A stretch of DNA of 64,000 nt from Dryomyza anilis (lineage: Eukaryota > Arthropoda > Insecta > Diptera > Dryomyzidae): NCBI GenBank assembly GCA_951804985.1, contig OX638133.1, positions 25,450,963 to 25,514,962 on the forward strand, read 5' to 3'. Shown here piece by piece: positions 22,743 to 33,916 of the stretch. Position 1 is the first letter of the stretch, and each line of letters starts with the position of its first letter. The position numbers and the translations under genes were made by a program. Under the pieces are notes generated by a model that saw only the letters and a program-made list of their open reading frames with translations, did no database searches and was not told where the DNA came from.

Positions 22743-25526
22743 TTAGTTGGTTTCTTCATTTGCAGCGGCCGGTTTGGCAGCTACAGCGGCTGGTGTAGGT
22801 GAAACCGCTGCAGCTGCGGCAACTGGTTTGGGAGCTGCTGGTTTGGCAGCGGCCGGTTTGGCAGCTACAGCGGCTGGTGTAGGTGAAACCGCTGCAGCTG
22901 CGACAACTGGTTTGGCAGCGGCCGATTTGGCAGCTGCAGCGGCTGGTGTAGGTGAAACCGCTGCAGCTGCGGCAGCTGGTTTGGGAGCTGCTGGTTTGGC
23001 TGGGGTGGCAACAGCAGCAGTGGCGGCGGGTTTGGCTGCGGCAGCTGCTACTTTTGGTGTAGCAGCAGCGCCGACAGCTGTTTTACGGGGAGCAACCGCA
23101 ACGGCTGCCTTTTTGGGAGCCGCACCAGTAACTGCCTTAGCTGAAGCTGCAGCACCAGTGGCTGCCTTTGCTGGAGCAGCACCAGTGGCTGCTTTTGCTG
23201 GAGCAGCACCAGTGGCTTTTTTAACAGCAGCAACCGTTTTAGTTGCAGCACCACCACCAGCACTGGTTGATTTATTTGCACCAGCTGCCGCCTTAATTGC
23301 AGCATATTTAGCTAATGCAACTCTGGCAGTTTTGCGCTTCAGCCGCTGCGCAAGTCGTCTGTTCCTTGGCTTGTGCAACATAGCAAGACCATTTTCAACA
23401 GCAGCATCTAATGCTGCCGCTGCTGCCTTTGCAGCGGCCGACTCTGGTTTTTTGGCGGCCGACTCTGATTTCTTGCCACCCGACTCTGTTTTCTTGCCAC
23501 CCGACTCTGTTTTCTTAGCGCCCGACATTGGTTTCTTGGCGCCCGACTCTGGTTTCTTGGCGACCACTTCTGGTTTCTTAGCGTTTGCACCCAATTTAAT
23601 AAGGGCCGTAGAGGCCAAGAAGAAAACACGCCCATCTGTCTCTTCCAAATACTTCATCGAAGCACCATCGATGCCCGCAATAATAACGACGCCGAAATCC
23701 TTGTCGATGCGATTGAACACCAACCACTTGTCGACCAGAAGACGTGCATTTTGACGCGCCAATATCTGTAGGATTTCCTGCGTACTGCGATTATTAACGC
23801 CGTGTCGCACAAGTATAGAAACTTTGCGTAATTTAGATTTTTTGCTCAACGGTATCAGCTGCAAGTTGCAGCCATGCCAAAGCGTTGGCAACTGAGCGAC
23901 GAGCGAGCGCAACAACTTGGTGCAATTGTGCGAGGCAACATCAATCTTATAGATGTCCTGCACGAAGCGCGATTGTTTGATTTGTATGGGCGGCAATTGA
24001 TTGCCCGCCTGCAGAATCATATAGGCGACAGCCTCGTTCCAGGCGCCCTCGAGCAAGCGCTGCTTGTGGCCGAGAATACGACCGCGTGGTGAATTCATAT
24101 CCATGATGGCAAATTTAAGACCATCACTGTCACCATCGTCACCACCACCACCAACATCATTGGATTGCTGAGCGCTCGACGAGTTGCCGTACAGATCGAG
24201 CCAACGTTCGGCGGCGCTTTTGTCCTCGAGACGCGCATGAGAGCCGCTGCGTACCAAAGCACTGGATGACTCAATTGCATTGGAAGAAATGTTGGAGGGC
24301 TCAAATGAGCGCTGGCCACTGGACGTTTCCCAGTAGTTGTTGCCGCGATACAAATCATTATTTGAAGCATTCTGTGTTGAGCGCTGATCGGAATTAAACC
24401 AACGAGAATTTGAAGATTGATTTTTGTCATTGTTGTTGTTGCTGTTATTGTTCCAAATTTGGGCAGCAGCACCATTTGAGGAAGACATGTTCCTGTTATT
24501 GTTGTTGTTGTTATTGGACCAATTATTTGAAGCCGACTGATTATTATTCGACCAATTTGATGACGACTGAATATTGTTTGACCAATTTGAATTCGACTGA
24601 TTATTGTTCGACCAATTTGAAGACGACTGATTATTGTTTGACCAATTTGAAGCAGACAAATTGTTGCCACGGTTGTTGTTGTTATTATTAGACCAGTTTG
24701 AAGTGGACAAATTATTGCTGCTGCTGTTGTTATTAAGCGACCAATTTGAGGCAGACAAACTATTGCTGTTGCCATTATTAAGCGACCAGTTGGAAGAGGA
24801 CAAATTGTTGCTGCTGCTGCTCAACCAATTCGAGCCCAAAGCACCACTACTGTTGGACCAACGCGACTGCTGCTGCAGATTGCCCAAAGATGAGCTGTTT
24901 CTATTGTAATTGTTGCTGCCGCCGCTAATGTTGTTGTTTGAGGACCAAGGTGACGACTGCCTATTAATACCACCAACAGCTGCATTATTATTGGACCAAC
25001 GGTTGGACAAATTGTTGTTGCCGCCTGCAGATTGTAGTTTGCTGGCGGACCATGCACCAGATGCAGTATTTCTGGAGCCAGACGACGCCGTGTAATTATT
25101 AGCAGTCTTATTTGTATTATTGGCTTTAGTTGTATTAGTGTTATTGGCCTTATTATAATTGTTTGTATTGGCCTTATTAGAATTTGCCATATTGGGCTTA
25201 TTCGAATTTGGATTATTGGTCTTATTCCTATTATTGTTGGCATTGTTATTATTTGCCGACGACATCTGCTGTTTGTTTTGATTTGTATTCTGTTTGGATG
25301 CTTTCGCAAAGTTATGATCCCAACGTGGTGGCTCCGGACATGGCATCATGTCAAGTATGGCGCCCACCAGATTCTGCTGTATCTCTTCCATATCCAGGTA
25401 ATTGCCTCCACCTCCTCCACCAACACGATTATTCTGCGGATATGGCTGATTGCGATTGGCCATTTCGCGCAAATATTTGCGTCTTTGAGCACCAGACATG
25501 CGTTTTTGCTGCGGTGGATTGTTCAT
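22743..25526 (-). CDS. Asn/Ser/Trp-rich protein with DUF4780-like domain and Lys/Ala-rich tail
   Basis: The one convincing host gene here; 927 residues in a single exon, stop TAA. I start it at the ATG at 25526 (context GACACCATGA), because the frame upstream offers only TTG. Layout: N-terminal basic MSGAQRRKYLREMANRN, like the SGAQRR/SGAARR motif of DUF4780 proteins; a Gly run and acidic segment (~35-75); a long disordered Asn/Ser region (~80-440) with about sixteen isolated Trp, many in SNWSNNN repeats; a folded part (~470-642) whose end (QNARLLVDKWLVFNRIDKD, then VVIIAGIDGASMKYLEETDG) fits DUF4780; then KKPESGA-type octads (~645-695), a basic patch (KPRNRRLAQRLKRKTARVAL) and Ala/Pro/Lys repeats to the end. 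Biochemical role unknown; nuclear nucleic-acid binding is inference from the basic tail. The minus-strand sequence before the ATG ends in TTTCTCATAG, which could be an acceptor for a 5' UTR intron. The antisense open frame is a composition artefact. Confidence 0.85.
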   Translation of the reverse strand: MNNPPQQKRMSGAQRRKYLREMANRNQPYPQNNRVGGGGGGNYLDMEEIQQNLVGAILDMMPCPEPPRWDHNFAKASKQNTNQNKQQMSSANNNNANNNRNKTNNPNSNKPNMANSNKANTNNYNKANNTNTTKANNTNKTANNYTASSGSRNTASGAWSASKLQSAGGNNNLSNRWSNNNAAVGGINRQSSPWSSNNNISGGSNNYNRNSSSLGNLQQQSRWSNSSGALGSNWLSSSSNNLSSSNWSLNNGNSNSLSASNWSLNNNSSSNNLSTSNWSNNNNNNRGNNLSASNWSNNNQSSSNWSNNNQSNSNWSNNIQSSSNWSNNNQSASNNWSNNNNNNNRNMSSSNGAAAQIWNNNSNNNNDKNQSSNSRWFNSDQRSTQNASNNDLYRGNNYWETSSGQRSFEPSNISSNAIESSSALVRSGSHARLEDKSAAERWLDLYGNSSSAQQSNDVGGGGDDGDSDGLKFAIMDMNSPRGRILGHKQRLLEGAWNEAVAYMILQAGNQLPPIQIKQSRFVQDIYKIDVASHNCTKLLRSLVAQLPTLWHGCNLQLIPLSKKSKLRKVSILVRHGVNNRSTQEILQILARQNARLLVDKWLVFNRIDKDFGVVIIAGIDGASMKYLEETDGRVFFLASTALIKLGANAKKPEVVAKKPESGAKKPMSGAKKTESGGKKTESGGKKSESAAKKPESAAAKAAAAALDAAVENGLAMLHKPRNRRLAQRLKRKTARVALAKYAAIKAAAGANKSTSAGGGAATKTVAAVKKATGAAPAKAATGAAPAKAATGAAASAKAVTGAAPKKAAVAVAPRKTAVGAAATPKVAAAAAKPAATAAVATPAKPAAPKPAAAAAAVSPTPAAAAAKSAAAKPVVAAAAVSPTPAAVAAKPAAAKPAAPKPVAAAAAVSPTPAAVAAKPAAANEETN

Positions 25527-25694
25527 GGTGTCCAATCGAAAATTAGCTATGAGAAATAAGAAAAGGAATGTGATTAATTTTTATAGCGTTTATATTAAAA
25601 TAAATACTAATTTTATGGCCTTTTCACAGTATTCTAAAATGTTATATTTAACATTTTGTCTCAAAGCTCGAATACACCATAAAGAAATTAGCTA

Positions 25695-25869
25695 CACCAG
25701 AAAAAAATACTATATAAATAATAGTTTTTTACTATTAATAATATTCGATAGGATAAATTATTATTTTAATCGGAAAATACCATTAAATACTAGAAAATAC
25801 CATGTTTTTTTGTATACTATTAAATCAATAATTGTCCTATTGACCAATTTTAATGGGATTTTCTGGGTG
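25695..25869 (+). mobile_element. TA-flanked MITE (CACCCAG family), internally deleted copy
   Basis: It starts CACCAGAAAAAAATAC and ends TTTTCTGGGTG, with TA on both sides. It shares the interior with the other copies but lacks the CATTGCCATTGAGTTTATAT segment. It lies about 170 bp upstream of the DUF4780-like gene's start codon, in what may be its promoter or 5' UTR region. Confidence 0.8.
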
Positions 25870-25871
25870 TA

Positions 25872-26689
25872 GAGATAGAGAAAAAATCTACCGTAGAGCT
25901 CTATGTAGTGTTTTCAGAACTCTATGAGATTTTTTTTGCTCTATCCATTTTCTCTATCCTGTAAATTCGCCCTCACAGGGTTTGAAAGCAAAGGAAGCAG
26001 AGCACAAACTATCACTTTTGTGGCTTTGCTGTCGATCAGAAGCAATTGTTTGAAAACATTACAGAGCGATGCTTCGTAAGGCAAAGAAAACAAAGTTATT
26101 GATTTTTATTCAGCAATTCTTTAACTTTACTGTTGTGTTCTGTATAAACAAAAACAAACAAAACAAGAACTATTACAGTATTCGAAAAGCCAAGAGCGAA
26201 AGTTTTTGTATCGATGCAGCAGGTAAAGATCGTGAGTTTTACTCGGGCAGCATTTAAAAGTAAAGAGTTATAGTTTTATAATCACAGCATCAATTCAAGC
26301 ATGTTTTAAAAAGCATATAGCGATTTCAAATATGGGCATTTCCTGGGGTTACGAACGGGACATTCGTTCGCTTAAAACTTTAATATCTCGAAGGAAAATT
26401 AATGAATTTAGTTGATTTTTATTTTTGTACAAGTAGTCTTTAAATAATACTAAATATGTGCTCAAAACTAGAGAATTCTATACGGTAGATCAAAAGATAT
26501 AAATTAAATAGTTATCATTCCGGACGACACAAAAACGGAAGTAAATGTGGAGAATCATATGGAAATTCCAAGAATTCAGCGAATTTGCGTACAAATTTCC
26601 AAAGCTTGTAGTTTTTTTCATAATAAATTACAGAAAAATTTTGAACAGGGACATTTCGGATGGGACAAAATATTCCGTATAGAAATTAT
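25872..26689. other. spacer, possible promoter side of the 22.7-25.5 kb gene
   Basis: No gene recognised. Near 25875-25960 the words GATAGAGAAAA and TTTTCTCTATC form a loose inverted repeat. No TATA box or initiator could be assigned with confidence. Confidence 0.35.
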
Positions 26690-27690
26690 AATTATCAATG
26701 ACCTTCTGTCATCGACCCAGAACCAAATCCATTCCTTTGCAGATGACAGCAACATTTGTCATTCATTTTCGTTCAACAAGCGCCCAAACTCTTTGGAGAT
26801 TGAGAGTAAAAGGCGCACAATGAATAATACACTCAATAATAACCTTAAAACAATCTCCGAGTGGGGTCTTGCAAATAGAGTTGATTTTAATGCCAGCAAG
26901 ACCCAATGTTGTATGTTATCTCACAAAAGAATGGATTCAACCCTACCTCCCCTTAATATAGGTGCTGTGGATATTGCCGAGTCAGCTGCTCTTGACGTTC
27001 TGGACATATCAATTCAATGTGATCTCCGTAGGAATGATCACATATTTGACGTAAGGAAAAAGAGGCGGCCAAGTGCCTCGGTTTTTTAAAACGATGTAAG
27101 ACATACTTCACTCCTGCTGACTTGCGCACTGTCTACACCACCTATATTCGGCCTAAGATGGAATATAATTCGCACATATGGGCAGGGGCTTCAAAATCTT
27201 CTTTGGAGTTCCTGGATCGAATCCAACAGCGTGCAATATATTTAATAGGGGATGAAAATATTTCATTCTCTATTGGTTCTCTTGAGCACCGAAGGACCGT
27301 AGGGTGTGTAAGCCTGCTCTATAGGTTTTACAATGGTAAGTGTTCGAGGGAAATACATGGCCTGATTCCACCAGGTCGTGTGTTCTCTCGTACTACTAGG
27401 GCATCGAACCAAGCCCACCCCTTCGTAGTCCACACGGTTCCCAACAGAACCACGCATTACAGAGAGAATTCGTTCTTCAGCCGCACGATTCGTTTGTGGA
27501 ACAATCTCCCTGCGTCTGTTTTTCCCGACATTTTTAATATTGGGAAATTTAAAGCAAACATCCACCGACACTACTCCATCTTTCCTCCTCCTTTGAACCT
27601 ATAAACCTTTCTTGCGATCAACACTGTGCATTGCACGAATATGGGGCATCCCATGAGCGTTGGTTAATTTGTAAAAAAAAAAAATATATA
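26690..27690 (+). pseudogene. 5'-truncated non-LTR retrotransposon, RT C-terminal part
   Basis: Remnant of a LINE reverse transcriptase. The reading enters in the palm domain at INDLLSSTQNQIHSFADDSN, where FADD replaces the usual YADD, and continues through the thumb (LKTISEWGLANRVDFNASKT). A frameshift near 27060 moves it to a second frame, which carries VYTTYIRPKMEYNSHIWAGA, LDRIQQRAIYLIGD and the C-terminal SRTIRLWNNLPASVFP. The stop is at 27602-27604. About 70 bp of 3' UTR and a 12-bp A run (27674-27685) follow, consistent with target-primed integration. The thumb and tail look like CR1/jockey-type LINEs; the clade is not certain. Everything upstream of the palm (ORF1, endonuclease, RT fingers) is missing, so it is dead. 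Confidence 0.8.
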
Positions 27691-27741
27691 CTTCATTTCT
27701 TTTTTTAATATACACTTTGTTCCTAAAGTTTATAGTTTTTT

Positions 27742-28168
27742 CCATGGTTGAAGTATATACAGGTTAAGTCATATTTCAAAATTCAGGCGCCATTTACTTT
27801 TTTTTTGAAAACTGTTTGAAAGATTCAACATTTGTTTACGAAAAATTTAAAACGAAACATCAATGTTTTGTTTACAAGTTCTAAAAAACTTAAAATTTAA
27901 AAACCAACAAATCTCAACATTTAAATAAGTTTAAAGTTCTCTATGACTTCAACATGAACCACAGTGTATTAAAAAGTGAAATAGTAAATATGTGCAGTGG
28001 AATTTTAATTAAATAGTGAAATTTAAGTGTAAAAATAATAACCTTAAAATAAATTTTAAAATGACAATTAATTGTTTTGTTTTCAATATTTTTCTTCTCG
28101 ACATTCTCAGCATTCTGTATGCCAACTATCTGTCTTGATGAACTAATCTGTATATACTTCAACCATGG
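27742..28168. mobile_element. 427-bp MITE with 20-bp inverted ends and T6 flanks
   Basis: CCATGGTTGAAGTATATACA at 27742 is perfectly inverted at 28149-28168. TTTTTT lies immediately outside both ends (27736-27741 and 28169-28174), which could be a 6-bp target duplication. The interior is AT-rich and has no coding sequence. Superfamily not assigned. Confidence 0.8.
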
Positions 28169-28174
28169 TTTTTT

Positions 28175-30280
28175 CGTAATAAATCACAAAATAATTCCGG
28201 AATTTTCATTCTAGATATTTAGATTCACATATTTATGATTCCAAATACACCGTTATTTCAATGATTTAAGCATTTTTAACTTTTTGGTCGTGGTTGACAT
28301 TTTTCTGGAAATGTCCATATAACATATTATGGAGCAAATAAATACTAACGAGATGACAGAGGGGCTAGACCAGGGCTGGCATAATTGATTAGCTCAGTTT
28401 AGGTCGACCCTTATCTACTTGATCATAATTTTAAAAAAATATCTGATTTTTGTTGTTGTTTTTTTTTATTTATTTAATTCAATTGACAATCTAAGCCTTT
28501 ATAAGATGCCACTTTATAAAAAATCTATCTTAAGCTGCAAGGTCACGTGATATCAAAAATAACCCTAACATTTACAATATTCGCTTCTAATTTCATTACA
28601 TTATTTTTTTTTATTTATTTATTACATTATTTGTTTCATTTTAAAATGTTCAAATTTAAGTAGTAAAATTCCACTTAGAACATAAAATGGCGGTCTTCTA
28701 TCGAAAAATGGCGTCGCGATGTTTTTTTTTCTAGTAGAAAATGTGCTAGTCAAACACGCAATTAGTGCTAATTGCACCAAGAACAATATATATACTTTCA
28801 TATAGGCAAATACAAATTGGACAAAAACTTTAAAAAAAGTAAATTCGCATTATATATATAAACCGATTTGATGTAAGTTTGCACTAACAAATGAAATACT
28901 TGCTGCATATTACAAAACCGGCATAATAGAAAATCAGCAAAAATTGCAGCTACTTATTGATGTACTGAATGCATTATTTATACAAAATAATCAATATAAA
29001 ACGAATCACTGCACTTACCTTTTGCAAATAGTTTTGGAGATTTTTAAACGATATATTTATTATATATTCTTGAATATTAAAAGTTATGTCGCACGAAACA
29101 CAAAATTCAACCACGCGTGTGAAAAAATTATTCTGTATTCGTTTGTATTTATGTATGTATTGAAAATTAGTGTTGGCTTTTTTCTGCATACCCAATACTT
29201 TGTATTCGATATATGAAAATATCGATATCGAATACTTTTGTTGAGTGGCCAGTTCTGTGAAAATTTCCCAATTGGGGGTATTTGTAATTACTGTGGGAAA
29301 GGTTATATCCGTGTGCAATTTTTGGCGGTGGCATTTTTTACCACATTTTTTCCTATTTTTGCATAAACTACAATTTAAGAATAAAATAAATGTTAATTTA
29401 ATGATTTAAATATCTCGATCGTAACAACTTGTAAACTGAAGACGTATTAAATTTTAAAATATTTTCTTGTGTTTTTTCTGAGTGATTTTTAATTTCTATG
29501 GTATTTCTAAGGTAATTTTTTATACATATGAGAATTTTTGTGGTATTAACAAATTTATGTGTTATTTTTGTTGTAATTTTTAATGACTGTGGACATTTTT
29601 TGGTAATTTTCAATTGATGTGGAAATTATATCCACCAAAAATTATCACGTGCGAATTTTTCATAAGTCGTATGGAATAGAGGTATGGAATTCATGGGATT
29701 TTAGTTGGCGGCATTCAGTGAATTTAAGTTATACAAATCATAAATTATACAACTGTTGATATTTTGTGCCTGAATGGCATGCTATACGCAACATGTTGAG
29801 GGAACGGTCGCCATTTTTTCCATCGAAAAAATTTAATGCTACATGTTATCAATAACATTCAATGGTATTTTAACTCAAATATTTGTAAAAAAAAAATGTA
29901 TTATAGATTGGAAAAATATGTTTTCAATCAATTAAAGATGTATGTAACCAAATAATTCACCGAACTAATAAATTCCCTTGAAATTTAATCAAGGGTGGAT
30001 AATGTCAATTTTTGTACTATAACGAACTATTTCTATTAAACGAATTTAAACAATTCACCGTATAAATCGCGTCTGATTTTCAAAATTTCTCGTACATTCA
30101 AATTTAAGGACAAGATACATTTATCAGCAATCTCGAACTTTGATTATTTTTTCTTCGATATCGTTCCGATTTCGAATAATTTCTCATACCGAGAAAACTC
30201 CGATAACCACCTACCATGTAGGTACAATTTTAGGCCTGATATCGTTGCGAGAACGGGTCCGTAACGAATGACATTCTGGT
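28175..30280. other. AT-rich spacer
   Basis: No gene recognised. Near 29470-29640 a loose repetition of GTGGTATT/GTGTTATTTTTG/GTGGAAATT words suggests a decayed minisatellite. The remainder shows nothing I can name. Confidence 0.4.
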
Positions 30281-30282
30281 TA

Positions 30283-30503
30283 CACCCAGAAAAAAATACT
30301 ATATAAATAATAGTTTTTTACCATTAAAAATATTCAATAGGATAAATTATTATTTTAATCGGAAAATACCATTAAATACTAGAAAATACCATGACATTGC
30401 CATTGAGTTTATATGAAAATTTTTATTTTTTGTATACTATTAAATCAATAATTGTCCTATTGACCGATTTTAATGGGATTTGAGGGATTTTTTTTTCTGG
30501 GTG
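30283..30503 (+). mobile_element. TA-flanked MITE (CACCCAG family), full copy
   Basis: It begins CACCCAGAAAAAAATACTAT and ends TTTTTTTTCTGGGTG, flanked by TA on both sides (30281-30282, 30504-30505). Length 221 bp, essentially the same as the 2365 copy in opposite orientation. I use it as the orientation reference. Confidence 0.87.
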
Positions 30504-30505
30504 TA

Positions 30506-32705
30506 GCTATAGCTGAGATTCAGGTTGTGTGGGAGGTACGATTGGCCGTTGAGAGACCATTTTTTTTTTTTTTTTTCATCACAAACCCAGACAAAATTTT
30601 TGGCTGGGTCGAGGAAGTTCAGAAACTTTTCTCGACATGTTTCAAACAGACAAAGGCGGAGTTTGTATCAAAAGTATGTTGTATGTTTTCTGCCCGTTCC
30701 CCAAATATGGCGTTAATCTGCTATTAAAATTCCATAACAATTTACTACCTGCTATACACTTCCCAAGATATTCCATTTTGCTGTGCGTAGCCGGAAATAT
30801 GCCCTAATATTCCAGAAAAATGTCTCGTGAACCAAAATTTTGTATTTTACGTTTACGTTTTAAATTTGGCTTAACTGGATATGACCAAAAATAAACAAAA
30901 TGAAAATTTAGTCAACTTTTGTGGCATATGTGTACCTTTTAACTATGACACCAGTGTTGCAAACAAGTGTTCTTTAGTTCCAAAGCGGTGGCTAAAAAAA
31001 TGTGTGGTATACAGTAATTAAGTCACAATGCTGTGATATATAAGTCATACATTCTGATAATGGTACATGGACAAAAATGGTCGGAGTTTACTTTGTTGCT
31101 ATTAGGTGGCAAAACAGTGGCAAATTATTAAATGTATTATGTGACTCTGGTGCTGAAACAATTAATTAAAAATATTAAATAAATCTTAGAAATCATTTAA
31201 TGAATTACATAATCTTTTAAATTCATCAATAATCTTTATTATTATAGTTTTATTTTAAATAAACATGCTACATTATATTTTTGTTTATCTGTATGTATAA
31301 AAATTGATTGTACTATGTACATAATGAAATTCTATGCATTATTATTTTGTGCATAAAATGCGAATGTCCTATTGAATGCCGCATACAATTGAAATAGCAA
31401 ATACATTTAAATTTAGATTAAAATGATTTTACTGAATAAAAAAGAATAACAATTTTAGTACTACGTACCATGTCGGGAAAAAAAAACTATGCTCAATGAA
31501 ACCGTGTTTGTCGCCATAATGAGAAATGATATTGCTTTTGTATACATAGCGACATTTTTAATTACGCATTGCGATGTCTGCATAAATGTCGGTTGGGAGG
31601 ACGATTGTACGTTGGTTCGTTGGTTAGTTCATTTGTTGGTGGGTTGGTTCGTTTGTTGATTCGTCTAGTGCAACAATTAGCCGGAGTTCACTGTCAAGTG
31701 CAATGAAATGGTGGAAAATGTAAAGGCAGCTGGCACAGCACCAAATTGTTGTTGGCGGATGCAAAAGTATTTTCTCTTTGTAAAGTTCTTAAAAAAATAC
31801 TTGAATTTTGTATTACTTATTTTTGTAGTTTCTTTTTTTTTAATGTTAGATAAATGAGAAATTTTAGGAGTTTTTATTATTTTTAGTTTTTTGCATTATA
31901 ACTTGAGATGTTGAAATAGTTAATTGAAAAATATAAGAAATTAAATTTATATAATCATTATATAGTCAGATTTATAGGCATCCAGTGCATAGTCCAAAAT
32001 AACTATCACTAATATAACTTTTTCTAATATATTTTGTGAACCTAATTTGGGTACTATTTTATATAATAAATTTCCAATAAAAATACATATGTCTTGAATA
32101 TGAAAATGTCACTACTTCATATATAAAGTATGCTTTTTTTATTGCATACTCGGTTTTTTGTCGATTACGTAGCATTTTTGTGAAAAATTGGTGTAAACAT
32201 TGCTATTTTGCATTCATGTAACACTTTTACATTTTCTGACGGAAACTGTGTTAATAGGGCATATTTTAAAAATGAAAACCGATGAATGAAAGCTAGTAAT
32301 TTTAATCGTTAGTTTAAACTATGCTCTACATAACTGTATACAATTTTGTTCATTATCAATAGATCCAAACTACAAAAATTTGTCTAAAAATTTTCTAAAA
32401 ATTCAATAATTTTCGAATTTAGATACAAATATCTTAAAAAAGTATCGGAATAATAATATTGTTTAATATATAGTTATTAGTCTTGATAATTGAAAGAAAA
32501 ACTACGTTAATAGATTTTTGAAAAACTAGTTTTTTTAATGATCTGTATTTTAATTATTCTAAAAAGTGTCTGAAAAGGGTCTTAAAGTTTGATAGCAATT
32601 TTCTTAAAAACTGTACGTAATAGAAAAAAAAAATTTAGTACGTAGTCAAAACCAGCAACCGCGTTTAAATATTAATTTGTAATTATTAATTTTATACAAT
32701 TTTAT
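30506..32705. other. AT-rich spacer with a short GTTGGTTCGTT minisatellite
   Basis: No gene recognised. At 31585-31665 the words GTTGGTTCGTTGGTTAG and GTTGGTTCGTTTGTTG form a small degenerate minisatellite. The rest is ordinary AT-rich sequence. Confidence 0.4.
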
Positions 32706-33879
32706 TTGAGTTCCCGGAAAGTGAGTCTCAACTAGGACACTGAGTGCCTCAGTCTTAGACTCTGTATACGAGCCATCAGGTCTCCGCAGTGAGTCCAGTC
32801 GGGCAGTTCGGTCTCTTTTAAGAAACTTCGGCTAGTCTCACTGCAGGATTCGATGTTACTATAGAAGTCTTTATATTCGTCGATTTACGAATTCGTTTCT
32901 TATACTCTTTCTGCTTAGCTCGATAAAAAAACCAGTCAGAGTCTAAGTTGCTCCTTAGGGCCCTATTTAGAAGCTTTCTGGAATCCTTGCGCAAGGTTTC
33001 AAGACAGGCCTTCCACCAAGGAACGGGAGGTCTAGATAACGTTTTTCGTACCGGACATGTTCCTACAAAACTAGAATTTATGACATCGTTCATAATTTGA
33101 ACGGACGTCTCAATACTTTCTTTGGCACGAATTCTGACAGGAATATTGACGGAATTCTCCAGTTCATGTCTGAAGCGTGCCCAGTTCGTTTTTCTAGGGT
33201 TTCTTACCGTCATAAAGGGCAGCACCTCTTGGTCAGTATGAAACTCGATATACCTGTGGTCCGATAAAGAATCTTCTTTAAGAACCTTCCAGTTAAAGAT
33301 TGACTCTCCCAGTCTACAGTTAGACAAAGTAAGGTCAATCACTTCCTGTCTTCTAGCAGTCACAAAAGTGGGTTTATTACCAGTGTTGTGAATGTTCAGA
33401 TTGGAGGTCATGATGAAGTCAAGGAGTCTGGTACCTCGCGCGTTGCATTTACTGCTGCCCCACACAGTGTGTTGAGCATTAGCGTCACAGCAAAGAATAA
33501 GGCCGGTCTCCTTAAGATCACAGTACTCTATGAGCTCAACAATTGCCTTTGGCGGAGGAGGCAGTAGTGAGTCATAGGGGAAGTAGCCTGAGGCGACAAT
33601 CAGATGTTTCCATCCACTATCGCTTCCATAGCTCACTTTTGCTGCCACCAGGTCTTGCCCACAGAATTGGGTTAACTTGGTGACAGCAAAGTGTTTCGAT
33701 ACTATAAGACAGCTTCTAGGCCTTGCGGCTTGCTCATCGTATAGTATGGTTTCACCACATAGTTCACTAAGACCACAGATGCGTTTGTTATACACCCATG
33801 GTTCTTGAATAGCTGTGATGTGAGGTAGTAAAGCGGTAGCAGCTTTAGAATGTTGCAGATTGATCTGAGTAAATATCAT
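32706..33879 (-). pseudogene. LOA/I-type LINE ORF2, endonuclease part only
   Basis: 5' portion of the ORF2 of a non-LTR retrotransposon, which nicks target DNA before reverse transcription. It starts at an ATG at 33879 and keeps an apparently complete APE-type endonuclease: Asn in QINLQHS, Glu in AIQEPWV, Tyr in ASGYFPYD, Asp/Asn in CCDANAQHTVWGSS, Asp in EVIDLTLS and the SDHRYI motif. A linker (PVPWWKACLETLRKDSRK) leads toward the RT. The frame stops at 32818, but a one-base shift restores LKRDRTARLDSLRRPDGSYT, typical of the EN-RT linker, before the element ends near 32706. RT and RNase H are missing. The motif style is that of the LOA/Bilbo group; a separate 3' fragment of similar type is at 44305-45357. 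Confidence 0.82.
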
Positions 33880-33916
33880 GACAGGATAATTAACTCGTTT
33901 CTCATCATGTGCCTAT

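Noticed and set aside
22747..23754. Long + strand open frame antisense to the DUF4780-like gene (Ala/Gly-rich)
   Set aside because: It mirrors the Ala/Pro/Lys repeats of the real gene. The low-complexity composition keeps the opposite frame open, and it has no domain of its own.
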